This document shows positions 38,753 to 49,337 of a DNA stretch of 64,000 nt, in pieces (position 1 is the stretch's first letter; each line of letters starts with the position of its first letter). Both the position numbers and the translations under genes were made by a program. Below the pieces are notes generated by a model. That model worked only from the letters and a program-made list of their open reading frames with translations. It searched no databases and had not been told where the DNA came from. The DNA is from Staphylococcus lutrae (GTDB taxonomy: Bacteria; Bacillota; Bacilli; Staphylococcales; Staphylococcaceae): the NCBI RefSeq assembly GCF_002101335.1, contig NZ_CP020773.1, positions 992,001 to 1,056,000 of the forward strand. The letters are read 5' to 3'.

Positions 38753-39616
38753 TTAGATCAACGTTTTTAAAAATGCGCGAATCTCATCAGCCATTTCTTC
38801 GTCACGTAAAGCATATTGAATCGTTGTTTTCACAAACCCTATTTTTTCTCCAACATCAAAACGTTCACCTTCGAAGCGATATGCATAAACTTTTTGATCA
38901 TGATTTAATCGTTCTATCGCATCTGTTAATTGAATTTCCCCACCTGTGCCTTCTTCTTGATTTTCGAGATAATCAAAAATTTCAGGTGTAAGGACATAGC
39001 GTCCCATAATGGCCAAATTAGAAGGTGCTGTTCCGGGCTCCGGTTTCTCAACAAATTGCGTCACTTCATAACGACGACCTTGTTGACTTTTTGGATCTAC
39101 AATCCCATAACGCGATGCTGCTTCTTCTGGGACTTCTTGCACACCGATGACTGATTTTCCTGTTTGTTCATACTCTGCCATTAATTGTTGAATGGCAGGT
39201 GTTTCTGATTCCACAATGTCATCCCCAAGTAATACCGCAAAAGGTTCGTTGCCAATGAACTGTTTGGCTGTCCATATCGCATGACCTAACCCTTTTTGCT
39301 CCTTTTGACGCACGTAAAACATATTCGCCAAACCCGTGGCATGTTGCACTTTCTTTAGCAATACTTCTTTCCCTTTTTCTGCCAAGTTCATTTCAAGTTC
39401 AATTTGATGATCAAAATGGTCTTCAATCGCACGTTTATGTTTCCCCGTCACGATAATAATATCTTCAATCCCTGCACGCACCGCTTCTTCCACAATATAT
39501 TGAATCGTCGGTTTATCTAAAATCGGTAACATTTCTTTCGGCATCGCCTTTGTCGCAGGTAAAAAACGTGTCCCTAGCCCTGCTGCTGGAATGACTGCCT
39601 TCTTTATTTTTTTCAT
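38753..39616 (-). CDS. galU: UTP-glucose-1-phosphate uridylyltransferase
   Basis: Makes UDP-glucose from glucose-1-phosphate, the donor for glycolipid anchors and cell-wall glucosylation. The 287-residue nucleotidyltransferase has the signature [21 protein letters not shown] at residues 9-29, VLLGDDIV and [18 protein letters not shown] 39616 is chosen over ATG 39622 because the AAGGTGAG site is too close to the latter and the usual start is MKKIKKA. It begins 23 bases after the glycosyltransferase gene, so the two form an operon. Staphylococci also call it gtaB. Confidence 0.93.
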   Translation of the reverse strand: MKKIKKAVIPAAGLGTRFLPATKAMPKEMLPILDKPTIQYIVEEAVRAGIEDIIIVTGKHKRAIEDHFDHQIELEMNLAEKGKEVLLKKVQHATGLANMFYVRQKEQKGLGHAIWTAKQFIGNEPFAVLLGDDIVESETPAIQQLMAEYEQTGKSVIGVQEVPEEAASRYGIVDPKSQQGRRYEVTQFVEKPEPGTAPSNLAIMGRYVLTPEIFDYLENQEEGTGGEIQLTDAIERLNHDQKVYAYRFEGERFDVGEKIGFVKTTIQYALRDEEMADEIRAFLKTLI

Positions 39617-39638
39617 TTCCATCTCACCTTCTCTTAAT

Positions 39639-42386
39639 TTAATTCAATACTGATTCAAATTCTTGATTCGATTGGTCATCAAACTTTTTAAAATCGAATG
39701 GCTTCAAGGACGTATCTCCGACTAACTTTCGTTGCATGCCTTGTACAAGACCCTCAACACTGTTATCTACAATAATTGCCTGATCATCATCCAAATATGC
39801 AATCGTTTCTTTTAGATTGACTGTAATTGCATCTGTTCCTATAGCAAGTGCTTCATAGACCACTAAACCTAATCCCTCATAATTAGATGAAAGAACAAAT
39901 GCATCACAGTGTCTAAGCAATGCATATGGATTCGTTAATCCTCCTAAAATGACTATATTCTCATGTGCCCTAGAGTTTTTTACCCACTTAATCGTTTGTT
40001 CACGAAGCGGACCGTGCGGACAGATCATAATTAGAAAAACATTTGGATTCTCTATATATACTTTTTCAAACGCCGCTATTAGTTTATCATGTCCTTTTTG
40101 ATAATCATACCGTCCTATATTAATAAACACTTTTACATCAGGATTAAATAAAGCATTCATCATTTTTATTTTGGATACTCTAAATTGTTTGTAAAACTCA
40201 ACAGATGCCACTCCGATATCTAAATGGTCTTGGTAAAATTTTTCAATCGCCGCTCCTTGCATATCATAAAGGAAATTGAATCGTGCTTTTAATTTCTTTT
40301 CTAGAATTAACGCTTCATAGGTTTTGATGATTTGATGACGTGCTTGTTTTAATACAAATTTACCACGCTCTTTTTCAATTTCAGAAAGACTTTTCGGTAG
40401 ATTTGTCTCTTGATATTGATGATATAACATCTGCGCCTCTGGATAATGTTGACTCACATCTGCTAGCTTATCTTCGTCAGTTTTAAATTGATGGTTTGCT
40501 GTATAAATTTCAACATTTTCATTATATGAATATTCAACATTTACATCCTTTAGTGTTTCAAACAAGTTTTGTTGTGCTAAACGTTTAACACGTGCTTCAC
40601 CTAAAAAATTGTTGACCACCGTAACCTTATTCGCAATACCTTTTATATTTTTCACTAGCTTTTCACGAAGATTTTCATGGACTAATACGACTTTATCTGC
40701 CTTTTGATACGCTTTGAAAATAATTTTTCTACTATAATTTTTCTTAGCTTTATATTCTGCAAACATATCTGTGTGAACCCATATCGCTGTCTTTTGTCCA
40801 ATGTATTGGAGCATGCCTGCATACTTTCTTTCAAATCCTGTATAATGGACAAACCAATCTATTTTTACATCTCCAAATATCCGGCTAAACTCTTCTTGAA
40901 ATATTCGTTTCAACTGCTTATCAAATTGCTTTAAATTCATATATTCATTTTTCATGAATTGTTTTAATATTAGTCGATCTTTAAAATTACCATTGATTTC
41001 GCCATCAATAGGATAAAAATGGACATTTTCCGGTAAATTTTTAAGTCTTTCAAAGTATTCTGGCTTGGTTTGATGCTTTTCAAAAAAGCAAATATAATTT
41101 CGTTTTGTCGTATCGATATTTTCTAAGGTATTAATGAGCGCAGTTGTGACACCGTTATTCCAAAATCCGCCACTAACGATTGCCACTGTTTCCTTACCAT
41201 TGTATAAGCGCTCAGTTGAAATCCATTCACTCGGTTGATTATTTATCATATGTTCAGCTACAATATCTGCGCCATTCACTTGATCAACTGCATTAAAACG
41301 TTGATTGATTTCCGTATAATTTACAGAATCAGGCAATACTGTTATTTCTTTCAATAATCCGGGTAATGTATTCACTTGGGCGAACGGATAACTTTGAATA
41401 TCCTCATAAATACCACGTTCTTCTTGATATTCTTCAAAATCGTAAGTGTATAAAATAATGGGTTTATTTAAATTCGCATAGTCGTACATCACTGATGAAT
41501 AATCTGTAATCAATCCATCTGTACCTGCTAAAAAAGTATAACTTTCAAAATGCTGCGGAAATGGTCTGATTTTTTTATAATTATTCTCAATTTCAACATT
41601 TTCAAATGGATGTAGTTTTACATAAATAATCGTATCGTCATCTAATTGTGATTCTAAATAATCAAACATTTCTTTGAGATGTGTTGAATTTTTAACTTGC
41701 CCCACCTTGCCTCTCCACGTAGGCATGTAAACTAAAACTTTTTTATCCTCTATCTTATAAAAACTTCGAACTTCTTCTCTACGATGTGATTGAAAAAATA
41801 CATCATTACGTGGTGAAGGTCCCACAACCATTTCACCTTGATACACCCCTTCAAGATGTGATGTTTTTGCTAAAATATCTTTCGTATACGTATTGTTTAC
41901 ATAAATTCGGTTTGCCATATAATAGTTTCGTTGTACATTGGCCACATCAATCATATTCGGCATGTCTTTTCCCATATGTTTAAGAGGCGTCCCGTGCCAA
42001 ATAATAAAATATTTTTGCTGTGGTCTTTTATTAAAAAATGGGTAAAATGTCGTGTCATTAATTAAAGTCCCTGCAATAGCTAATAATTCATAATAATGCT
42101 TCGATAAATGTTTAACATAATTCACTCTATGACCATACTGATTGATAAAGAATTCAGGCGTTTCCATACCGTCTTTGATTACAACATATATTTTTAATAA
42201 TGGACTTTGTTTCAAAAGACTATCAACAAGATAAAAAATATGTCCCCCTAATGACTCTCCATGTACAGCCTCTAATACAATGATATTTGGATCGACTGGT
42301 TGTGTACGACGATGGTTCACGTAAGCAAATTTACCTTCATTGTTCCGAAAATTAGTGACTTTTTTCTTAAAGTTAATCTTTTTCAT
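39639..42386 (-). CDS. CDP-glycerol glycerophosphotransferase fused to a GT4 glycosyltransferase
   Basis: A 915-residue two-domain enzyme. Residues about 35-385 are a TagF/TarF-like CDP-glycerol:poly(glycerophosphate) transferase: [10 protein letters not shown] with His131, [22 protein letters not shown] and [10 protein letters not shown] (294-303). Residues about 395-915 are a GT4 glycosyltransferase with [27 protein letters not shown] and the donor motif [17 protein letters not shown] near 840, interrupted by a charged helical insert around 600-720. No signal or membrane helix; it would work at the inner membrane face on a teichoic-acid-type polymer. The downstream galU could supply its sugar donor. 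ATG lies behind GAAGGGGTAATACAT. Confidence 0.85.
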   Translation of the reverse strand: MKKINFKKKVTNFRNNEGKFAYVNHRRTQPVDPNIIVLEAVHGESLGGHIFYLVDSLLKQSPLLKIYVVIKDGMETPEFFINQYGHRVNYVKHLSKHYYELLAIAGTLINDTTFYPFFNKRPQQKYFIIWHGTPLKHMGKDMPNMIDVANVQRNYYMANRIYVNNTYTKDILAKTSHLEGVYQGEMVVGPSPRNDVFFQSHRREEVRSFYKIEDKKVLVYMPTWRGKVGQVKNSTHLKEMFDYLESQLDDDTIIYVKLHPFENVEIENNYKKIRPFPQHFESYTFLAGTDGLITDYSSVMYDYANLNKPIILYTYDFEEYQEERGIYEDIQSYPFAQVNTLPGLLKEITVLPDSVNYTEINQRFNAVDQVNGADIVAEHMINNQPSEWISTERLYNGKETVAIVSGGFWNNGVTTALINTLENIDTTKRNYICFFEKHQTKPEYFERLKNLPENVHFYPIDGEINGNFKDRLILKQFMKNEYMNLKQFDKQLKRIFQEEFSRIFGDVKIDWFVHYTGFERKYAGMLQYIGQKTAIWVHTDMFAEYKAKKNYSRKIIFKAYQKADKVVLVHENLREKLVKNIKGIANKVTVVNNFLGEARVKRLAQQNLFETLKDVNVEYSYNENVEIYTANHQFKTDEDKLADVSQHYPEAQMLYHQYQETNLPKSLSEIEKERGKFVLKQARHQIIKTYEALILEKKLKARFNFLYDMQGAAIEKFYQDHLDIGVASVEFYKQFRVSKIKMMNALFNPDVKVFINIGRYDYQKGHDKLIAAFEKVYIENPNVFLIMICPHGPLREQTIKWVKNSRAHENIVILGGLTNPYALLRHCDAFVLSSNYEGLGLVVYEALAIGTDAITVNLKETIAYLDDDQAIIVDNSVEGLVQGMQRKLVGDTSLKPFDFKKFDDQSNQEFESVLN

Positions 42387-42584
42387 ATGTATTACCCCTT
42401 CAAAAAATATAAGCGCTCATACTTCAATAGTAACTATTTTTATAAATTTTGTTTTGTGCAATCATGTATGATTATACTAAACTCAAAGTTAAAGTCTAGG
42501 ATAAAATAAGCTTATCTTCTAAATTCTTTCATTGACGTTCACTTTTAAGGAAAAAGATTGGGAGTAATCTCTCACCAAAACATT
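42387..42584. other. Intergenic region upstream of the fusion transferase gene
   Basis: AT-rich, with no ORF that has a ribosome binding site. It should carry the transferase promoter. Confidence 0.4.
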
Positions 42585-42629
42585 AAAAAAGCCAGTAGAT
42601 ACGTTCAAATCGCATCTACTAGCTTTTGC
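42583..42629 (-). terminator. Terminator of the CsbD-like microprotein gene
   Basis: AAAGCTAGTAGATGCG pairs with CGTATCTACTGGCTTT and is followed by TTTTAATG on the minus strand. Confidence 0.85.
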
Positions 42630-42692
42630 TGAGATTTTGTTTAAATTTTTTACGAATAGAGGTTTATCTATCCACTGTCCATTTGCACAAAT

Positions 42693-42797
42693 TTATTTTT
42701 CTTTTTTCTGTGTTGTATCTTTGACAGTGCCTTTAATTTGACCTGTTGCTTTTTCTGTCACACGACCTGAAATACTACCTTTTTGTTCTTCAGCCAT
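42693..42797 (-). CDS. 34-residue CsbD-like microprotein
   Basis: A short gene with a clear ribosome binding site (AAAGGAG, 9 bases before ATG 42797), encoding a 34-residue highly charged protein with 9 Lys and repeated KGxxxG words: MAEEQKGSISGRV, then TEKATGQIKGTVKD and a KKEK end. The pattern GxxTEKATGQIKGTVKD is that of CsbD-family general stress proteins, which are normally about 60-70 residues and sigma-B dependent; this is half that length. It has its own terminator, supporting a real transcript. No obvious sigma-B promoter is seen. Confidence 0.7.
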   Translation of the reverse strand: MAEEQKGSISGRVTEKATGQIKGTVKDTTQKKEK

Positions 42798-42966
42798 AGT
42801 GTTTACTCCTTTCTTATTCAAGAATGTATTCATCTCTACTCATTACATCACGCTTTCCATCAACAATCAAATATTTAAATCATCCTTTTTCAAATTTATC
42901 ACTCTACAATTATATTGAAAATTGGTAATATAAGTACAATACTGTGGATAGATGAGGGTGAATATA

Positions 42967-43920
42967 ATGAAAAAATGGTTTGGGTGTTTTATGATTTTAT
43001 TGCTTTGTGGCTGTCAACAAGAGACCGCATCTTCTGAAAACAGTTTAACTTTATATTCGCCATATCCACAACATTTAATTCAACCCATCTTAAGAGATTT
43101 TGAACAGCAAAAAAATGTGAAAGTCACTGTCATTGAAGACTCCACGCAAGTCTTGTTGTCTAACATTCATCAGACACCGAAAGCAGAACGTGGTGATGTG
43201 TTTGTAGGGGGTGTTTTAAGTGAGACGATTGAGTATCCTGAAGATTTTGTCGCCTATTCGCCACCCGAACATACACAATTTCGTCTTTCCCTATCAAAAC
43301 AACCGTATGTAACACCGTTTATTTTGATGCCTACCGTTATTGTGGTGAACACCGATTTACAAGGCACGATTCCGATTGAAGGGTATCATGACTTAATGCA
43401 ACCTTCGCTTTATCATAAAGTCGCCTACTCTAATCCTAAAACAACGACAACGGGTTACCAACATATGCGTGGCTTATATCATCTTCATCATCGTGTAGAG
43501 GATGTTCATCAATTTCAAAAACAAGCGGTACAATTATCAAAATCATCAGATGTCATTGCTCAAGTTGCGAAAGGACGTTATTACGCAGGCCTGAGCTATG
43601 AGCAAGATGCACGAACTTGGTTGCAAAAAGGCTATCCTCTCAAAGTCATCTATCCTGTTGAGGGCACGGTACTTAATGTAGACGGGATTGCGCTTGTTAA
43701 CAATGAGAACCCCCATCCCAAGCGTCGCGCACTCGTCGATTATTTAACAAGTTATTCCGTACAACAACGTTTGGCACAGCAATTCGGTGTAAAACCTATT
43801 CGTCGTGATGTCACAGAAATTCAAGAACCTGGTATTTTACCATTACAAGATATTCCATTGATACCTGAAACGCAATTGCCACATGAAAACCATCAAAAAT
43901 TTTTGGAGCGTATACAATGA
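42967..43920 (+). CDS. hptA: Hexose-phosphate sensing lipoprotein
   Basis: Extracellular solute-binding lipoprotein that senses glucose-6-phosphate for the HptSR two-component system. The 317-residue precursor has a lipobox LCGC (Cys16 becomes lipid-anchored), then a periplasmic-binding-protein fold (SLTLYSPYPQHLIQPILRDFE, GDVFVGGV). GAGGGTG is 6 bases before ATG 42967; an ATG at 42952 overlaps that site. It overlaps hptS by 4 bases. Gene order hptA-hptS-hptR with a uhpT transporter convergent downstream identifies the system. Confidence 0.87.
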   Translation: MKKWFGCFMILLLCGCQQETASSENSLTLYSPYPQHLIQPILRDFEQQKNVKVTVIEDSTQVLLSNIHQTPKAERGDVFVGGVLSETIEYPEDFVAYSPPEHTQFRLSLSKQPYVTPFILMPTVIVVNTDLQGTIPIEGYHDLMQPSLYHKVAYSNPKTTTTGYQHMRGLYHLHHRVEDVHQFQKQAVQLSKSSDVIAQVAKGRYYAGLSYEQDARTWLQKGYPLKVIYPVEGTVLNVDGIALVNNENPHPKRRALVDYLTSYSVQQRLAQQFGVKPIRRDVTEIQEPGILPLQDIPLIPETQLPHENHQKFLERIQ

Positions 43921-45470
43921 AAACGGATCAACCTTATCGCCATCAGTTACGTCGTTCCCTGTTCATTTCAACGATATTACCCGTCTTTTTAGTCATTTTG
44001 CTTGGTTTTGTCAGTTTCTATACTTTGTATATTTGGATTGAGCATCGCCATATACAGCAACATGTTAATGAAGCGCAACAACATTTTAGTCAAACCAACA
44101 TACAAATTGATCATACGCTTCAACAGGAATCATCGTCACTGCGCCACCTTGATTTGAATCGCCCACAAGATGTCACCGCACTCAAACGGTTACTACTGAC
44201 ACTTGTTCATCAACAACCTGGCACGGTTTACTTTGAAGTTGAAAATAATACCACACCGATTACAAATAATTATGAACGTCATAACGTTCATCAATTCTAT
44301 TTATTGAATCGTCAAAAGATTCAACTTCAGCACGAAAACGTCACAATTTCGTTTTATTTTGCACAAACACCGCATTTAGATGAAGTACAAGATAAATATG
44401 CACATACAACTTTAATATTAGACCGTTTTGATCATATATTATACTCGAATTCCGCACAATTTCATGTTGATGATACATTCGTAAACCCCAAGTTCGGGTT
44501 TCTATCTGAACGCGTCAAACTAAACGATCAAGGAGATCAACTGATTCAATTCAAAGATATCCATCAAACATTAGAAGATGGTATAAAACTTTTGGCGATT
44601 ATCGGCATTGCCTTTATACTGTTATTGATTTTCGGTTTTATCAATGCCCATACGATGGCACGTAAACAAACCAAAGATATCGAATTGATGATTCGCCGGA
44701 TTAACGACGCGCAACACCGTCAACTTGGCGTGTACCAACCTCTCGGACAACCGAGTGAACTTGAAGCCATTAACACGTATATATACGAATTGTTCGAATC
44801 CAATGAAACGCTAATTCATTCAATCGAGCAAACAGAGCAACAACTGAGAGAAATTCAATTAAAAGAAATCGAACGTCAATTTCAACCCCATTTCTTATTC
44901 AATACGATGCAAACGATACAGTATCTTATCACACTGTCCCCGCAACTTGCACAGCAGGTGGTTCAACGTCTAAGTCAAATGTTGCGCTATACGTTACGGG
45001 TCAAGACGGACCGCGTTCCTTTGAAAGAAGAACTCGCTTACGTTCAACAGTATGTCTCGATTCAAAATGTACGCTTTGATGATAGCATCGCATTAAAACT
45101 AGAGATGGATCCAGCGCTCGAGAATGCTCCAATCCGTAAAATGATGATACATCCATTAGTTGAAAATGCCATTAAACATGGGCGCCAAACTTCAATCTTA
45201 ACGATAACCATACGGGTCACAGCTACACCACGTGCTTTACGTATTTTTGTCCATGATAATGGACGGGGCATGACACCTGAACGGCTTGCAAGCGTCCGCC
45301 ATGCGGTGAATGATGATCTGTTTGACACCGCTCATTTAGGGCTTAATCATCTCAACCACAAAGTTCAAATCCAATACGGATCACGAGCACGGTTGCGTAT
45401 TTTTTCGACCGATCAACAAGGAACTTTGATCGCATATCAATTGCCTAGAGAGGAGAATCACGATGTATAA
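43917..45470 (+). CDS. hptS: Sensor histidine kinase of hexose-phosphate uptake
   Basis: Membrane histidine kinase that, with HptA, detects external hexose phosphates and phosphorylates HptR. The 517-residue protein has a membrane helix at about 18-38, an extracellular domain to about 220, a second helix at about 224-243, a HAMP-like linker and a LytS-type kinase core: phosphoacceptor His in [16 protein letters not shown]-box [11 protein letters not shown] and G-box DNGRGM. The start overlaps hptA (ATGA) and the end overlaps hptR by 8 bases, so all three are coupled. Role taken from the S. aureus system. Confidence 0.88.
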   Translation: MKTDQPYRHQLRRSLFISTILPVFLVILLGFVSFYTLYIWIEHRHIQQHVNEAQQHFSQTNIQIDHTLQQESSSLRHLDLNRPQDVTALKRLLLTLVHQQPGTVYFEVENNTTPITNNYERHNVHQFYLLNRQKIQLQHENVTISFYFAQTPHLDEVQDKYAHTTLILDRFDHILYSNSAQFHVDDTFVNPKFGFLSERVKLNDQGDQLIQFKDIHQTLEDGIKLLAIIGIAFILLLIFGFINAHTMARKQTKDIELMIRRINDAQHRQLGVYQPLGQPSELEAINTYIYELFESNETLIHSIEQTEQQLREIQLKEIERQFQPHFLFNTMQTIQYLITLSPQLAQQVVQRLSQMLRYTLRVKTDRVPLKEELAYVQQYVSIQNVRFDDSIALKLEMDPALENAPIRKMMIHPLVENAIKHGRQTSILTITIRVTATPRALRIFVHDNGRGMTPERLASVRHAVNDDLFDTAHLGLNHLNHKVQIQYGSRARLRIFSTDQQGTLIAYQLPREENHDV

Positions 45471-46212
45471 AGTCGTCATTTGTGATGATGAACGGATTAT
45501 TAGAGAAGGCTTGAAACAAGCGATTCCATGGGATCAATATCATTTTGATGAAGTCTTGTTGGCTAAAGATGGCGTTGAAGCGTTATCGCTCATCCGTGAA
45601 CATCGTCCCGACCTTGTCATTACCGATATTCGAATGCCACGTATGGATGGGGTACAATTGTTAGATGCAATAAGCGATATACCCTGTCAAAAAATGATTT
45701 TATCCAGTTACGATGATTTTGAATATATGCAAGCAGGGATTCATCATCATGTGCTAGATTATTTATTAAAACCGATTGACACCCTCCAGCTTTGTCAGCG
45801 TTTAGAACAGTTTGTTCCTGTGCGTATTCAAGCACAACCTATCCATTCGCACCGCGTGTTTCAGCCATTAATGAAGCTGGAATACCCTGATTATTATGTC
45901 AATTACGTCGTTCAACATATCCATCAAAATTATTATCGAAAGTGGTATGTCACCGATTTGGCCTCCCATCTCGCCGTCAGTGAATCCTACTTAATTCGTG
46001 TCTTTAAAGCCCATGTCGGCATCACGATACTCGATTATCTCAATCGCTACCGCGTCAACCAGGCACTATCTTTACTTCAGAGTGGGGATAAACATTACGA
46101 AATTGCTGAAAAAGTAGGTTTTTCAGATTACAAAGCTTTTAGTTATCATTTTAAAAAATATTTGAAAATGGCACCACGGACGTACGTGCAATCCAGGCAT
46201 AGCGCACTTTGA
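45463..46212 (+). CDS. hptR: Response regulator of hexose-phosphate uptake (AraC type)
   Basis: A 249-residue response regulator with an N-terminal receiver ([12 protein letters not shown], phosphoacceptor Asp55 in [12 protein letters not shown], Lys in YLLKPIDT) and a C-terminal AraC-family double helix-turn-helix (residues about 145-245, [32 protein letters not shown]...[15 protein letters not shown]). Phosphorylated HptR activates uhpT in S. aureus. GAGAGGAG lies before the ATG inside hptS. It ends 88 bases from the convergent uhpT, sharing a terminator. Confidence 0.88.
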   Translation: MYKVVICDDERIIREGLKQAIPWDQYHFDEVLLAKDGVEALSLIREHRPDLVITDIRMPRMDGVQLLDAISDIPCQKMILSSYDDFEYMQAGIHHHVLDYLLKPIDTLQLCQRLEQFVPVRIQAQPIHSHRVFQPLMKLEYPDYYVNYVVQHIHQNYYRKWYVTDLASHLAVSESYLIRVFKAHVGITILDYLNRYRVNQALSLLQSGDKHYEIAEKVGFSDYKAFSYHFKKYLKMAPRTYVQSRHSAL

Positions 46213-46242
46213 GACACGAATCAAGCGCGCCATTCCCCATTA

Positions 46243-46292
46243 TAAAAATGCATCCTACAAGTTTTGAAAACGACTTTTAGGATGCATTTTAA
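46243..46292. terminator. Bidirectional terminator between hptR and uhpT
   Basis: AAAATGCATCCTA and TAGGATGCATTTT form a perfect 13-bp stem with a 20-base loop between the convergent genes. Confidence 0.9.
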
Positions 46293-46300
46293 ATCACACT

Positions 46301-47680
46301 TTATATCTTTAAACTTCGAATTTTCTTTTCTTCATAAATGGCAACAATACCGAGAAGTATCATACCTGCAAAAAGTGCGATGTAAAAGACGATAAACACA
46401 TCTGTCCATCCACTTAATGTATATCCGAACACAGTTAACCCATTGCGCTCTGGATCTGCTATCGCTGCTAATCCGACTTTAGCCATCGAGTCACCAAACA
46501 AATACGCAAAGGAGCCTGTCATCCCATTGGCCACGCTGATCGCATTTTTCGGTACAAATCCAGTTAACGCAACACCGATTAATAATTGTGGTCCAAAAAT
46601 CAATGCGCCGAGTGTAAATAGTGAGATGTTCACCATCATCACACTTGTTGCATTCGTGTAGAAGAGTACGACAAAAGTAATCAAAAACATACAACCAATC
46701 GCTACAACGGCACGGCGTCCTTTCAACAAATCGGATACATATCCCCATAGAAGGCTGGCAACCAACGCACCAATTTCAAAGTAAAAAATTGTATTGACCG
46801 CGTCAGCTTTGTCGAAGTGTAAATGTTCAGACACATAAAGTGGCGCCCAGTTGTCAATACCGATACGAACGATGTAGACGAAAACATTGGATACACATAA
46901 AATCCAAATCACCGGATTTTTTAATATGTATTTTTTAAAGATTTGCCACTTCGTCATCCCTTGTGCATCGACATTTTCTTGCTCAATGGGTTCCTCCCAT
47001 ATCTCCTCAGCACGGTTCCATCCTAATTCTTCAGGGTCATCTTTACCGATAAAGAGTGTCGCAATCCCAATGAGGAGTGCAATCACAGATGGAAAGATAA
47101 ACATTCCTATCACACTGCCGTTGAAAAAGACATTCGCTCCCCATAAAGCCAGTCCCCCTGCAATCGCGCCACCGATATTATGTGAGGTATTCCAAAATCC
47201 TAGGTAACGCCCTCTCTTTGTACGAGGCGCCCATCTTGAAATGGTCGAATAACTCGCTGGCCCTCCAACAGATTGAAAGATACCATTTAATCCCCACAAA
47301 ACAATGAGTAAGCCCATCACAGAGCCATAATAACTCAGTACGAATCCCATGATGAGTACAACCACTGCTGAAAGAATAAGTAGAAAAGAAATAATACGTT
47401 TCGTATTTCTTCCGTCCACAAAATAGCCGAGTATCGTTTTTCCTAAGCCGTACGTAATACTAAAAGCTAAACCGATATAACCCAATTCGATTGTGGTCAA
47501 GCCAATTTCTTCTTTCAACAAAGGTTGCGCCGCTTTAAAATTGTTTCGAATCAAATACATGGCCATATAAGCAAAAAATACCACAAAAAATGCGCGTAAA
47601 AAATAGCGTAACCATAACTTCCGTTGAACTGATAATGGTATCCCTTGATTCGGTACCTTTTGAATATCAAAAAAGTTCAT
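46301..47680 (-). CDS. uhpT: Hexose phosphate transporter
   Basis: Organophosphate:phosphate antiporter (MFS, OPA family) that imports glucose-6-phosphate and, as known for UhpT, fosfomycin. The 459-residue protein matches S. aureus UhpT in length and sequence features: SVQRKLWLRYFLRAFFVVFFAYMAMYLIRNNF at the first helix, the OPA motif GFWNTSHNIGGAIAG and FVDGRNTKR. ATG 47680 lies behind GAGAGGTGAGG; GTG 47689 is also in frame but overlaps that site. A cre-like site overlaps the promoter region upstream, suggesting both HptR activation and CcpA repression. Confidence 0.93.
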   Translation of the reverse strand: MNFFDIQKVPNQGIPLSVQRKLWLRYFLRAFFVVFFAYMAMYLIRNNFKAAQPLLKEEIGLTTIELGYIGLAFSITYGLGKTILGYFVDGRNTKRIISFLLILSAVVVLIMGFVLSYYGSVMGLLIVLWGLNGIFQSVGGPASYSTISRWAPRTKRGRYLGFWNTSHNIGGAIAGGLALWGANVFFNGSVIGMFIFPSVIALLIGIATLFIGKDDPEELGWNRAEEIWEEPIEQENVDAQGMTKWQIFKKYILKNPVIWILCVSNVFVYIVRIGIDNWAPLYVSEHLHFDKADAVNTIFYFEIGALVASLLWGYVSDLLKGRRAVVAIGCMFLITFVVLFYTNATSVMMVNISLFTLGALIFGPQLLIGVALTGFVPKNAISVANGMTGSFAYLFGDSMAKVGLAAIADPERNGLTVFGYTLSGWTDVFIVFYIALFAGMILLGIVAIYEEKKIRSLKI

Positions 47681-47724
47681 GTCCCTCACCTCTCGTTATC
47701 ATTTAGCTACACTATAGCACCGGA

Positions 47725-47739
47725 TGTAAACGCTTAACA
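47725..47739 (-). promoter_or_regulatory. cre-like site at the uhpT promoter
   Basis: TGTTAAGCGTTTACA is a near match to the CcpA consensus, with one extra base on one side of the centre. A -10-like TATAGT lies 8 bases further on, so CcpA binding there would block the promoter. Confidence 0.5.
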
Positions 47740-47912
47740 TACCAAAAATCATCATTTTATCCGAAAAATTGAACTCAACCATTTAAAAAATGACACTTTA
47801 TTTTCACAATTCACATAATTTTCGTTATTTGATATATATTGCGATTGACACAAATAATTCTCAAAATTAAAATTAATTTGTAGATAGGTTTTTTAAAAGG
47901 AGGAGTTTTAAA

Positions 47913-48851
47913 ATGAAAAAGATTGCGATTGCAGGCGCTGGCGCTATGGGCGGCCGTATTGGAAGCCAAATTAAACAAGCCGGCTATGATGTAACGTTAA
48001 TCGACACATGGGAAGCACACGTGAATGCGATTAATGAAAAAGGGCTTGAAATCCAAACTGAAGATGAGACTTATACTTTGGACATTCCAGCGTTTTTACC
48101 TGATCAAGTTAATGACGTGTTCGACCTTGTGATTATTTTAACAAAATCTATGCATTCTGAAGCCATGCTCCGTATCTTAAATGACAATGGTACGATTAAT
48201 AAAGATACGGCATTATTGTCCATGATGAATGGCTTAGGTCATGATGAACGCCTTTCAAAAATTGTACCTAAATCTCAAATCTTTTTAGCCGTAACAATGT
48301 GGACAGCGGGCCTACGCGGACCTGGACAATTGTTGTTAGAAGGTCAAGGTTCTATTGATTTCCAACGTTCAGATGGCCACGCTGATGAACGTACGCAACG
48401 CATTGAACAAATCTTAAATGATGCAAAATTAAATGCGACAATCAGCGACAATGTGTTTAAATCTATTTGGGCAAAAGCAACCGTGAATAGTGTCATGAAC
48501 CCACTCTGTACGATTTTAGACAAAACGATTTATGAATTTGGGACTTATGAACATTCACGTGAAATGATTCATCCAATTGTTGAAGAAATCGTTGCTGTAG
48601 CGGATTCACGAGGGGTCTCTCTTGATACAGATCAACTCATTAAAAAAATAGAGTCATCTTATCCTAAAGAAGCACAAGGTTTACATTACCCTTCAATGCA
48701 CCAAGATTTATATAAAGGCCGTTATACAGAGGTAGACTACTTAAACGGACAAATTACAAAATATGGTCGTGAAGCCGGTATCGCGACACCGAATAATGAA
48801 ATGTTGACGCATTTAATTCACCAATTAGAAATGAAACATATCAAATCTTAA
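47913..48851 (+). CDS. panE: 2-dehydropantoate 2-reductase (ketopantoate reductase family)
   Basis: NADPH-dependent reduction of ketopantoate to pantoate in the pantothenate pathway is the usual role. The 312-residue protein has an N-terminal Rossmann motif IAGAGAMGGRIG (7-18), the substrate Lys in ILTKSMHSEAM and WAKATVNSVMNPLCTIL, and a helical C-terminal domain with Glu in RYTEVDYLNGQITKYGREAGI. AAAGGAGGAG lies before the ATG. It stands alone with a strong terminator, not beside panB/panC. Staphylococci carry several members, so it may use another 2-oxo acid. Confidence 0.82.
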   Translation: MKKIAIAGAGAMGGRIGSQIKQAGYDVTLIDTWEAHVNAINEKGLEIQTEDETYTLDIPAFLPDQVNDVFDLVIILTKSMHSEAMLRILNDNGTINKDTALLSMMNGLGHDERLSKIVPKSQIFLAVTMWTAGLRGPGQLLLEGQGSIDFQRSDGHADERTQRIEQILNDAKLNATISDNVFKSIWAKATVNSVMNPLCTILDKTIYEFGTYEHSREMIHPIVEEIVAVADSRGVSLDTDQLIKKIESSYPKEAQGLHYPSMHQDLYKGRYTEVDYLNGQITKYGREAGIATPNNEMLTHLIHQLEMKHIKS

Positions 48852-48879
48852 ACATATTCTGTTTATCAAAATTAACACA

Positions 48880-48948
48880 GCGGCAAGTATACGCACCGAT
48901 AATGGGGACGTGTCGGTTCTTATCGGTCAATGTACTTGCCTTTTTATT
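48880..48948 (+). terminator. Terminator after the ketopantoate reductase gene
   Basis: GGCAAGTAT...ACCGATAA pairs with TTATCGGT...TACTTGCC in two stacked stems and is followed by TTTTTATT. Confidence 0.85.
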
Positions 48949-49337
48949 GTGCCTCCTTCATTTACAGATCTCTTCAATATAAATTTGATCCCCAATGGAT
49001 GCGTATCCCCCTTCACAGGGTTGCTTAATCACAGTGGCATGCAATAGCAAATTGGCAAAACACCATAAAAAAGTATATATTTTGTTATGTTTATGCCATA
49101 AAATATTTCCTTTATTCCGCCTTGTACGGAATAGATGTATAATTTTTAACATTTTTCAGAAAATTATGTTGATTTTTTAACTCACGCAGTTTATAATCAT
49201 TTCCATAGCAAGCAATAAAATATATTTTGTTATTCAATTCGTTAACGACTGCTTGGCTATCTTTGGCATACGGTCCATCCGTCTACCCTCTCAACTTCTC
49301 TTTTTCTCTGGATGTCATATGCGAGGAGGCTGAACCA
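48949..49337. other. Intergenic region upstream of the decarboxylase homologue
   Basis: A 64-codon minus-strand frame (48958-49152) has no ribosome binding site and no recognisable domain. An ATTCCG/CGGAAT inverted repeat (49114-49132) sits just before a TATAAT at 49138-49143, a possible operator and promoter of the following gene, but no -35 box is clear. Confidence 0.4.

Noticed and set aside
48958..49152. A 64-codon minus-strand frame before the decarboxylase homologue
   Set aside because: No ribosome binding site, no recognisable domain, and it lies across an AT-rich promoter-like region.
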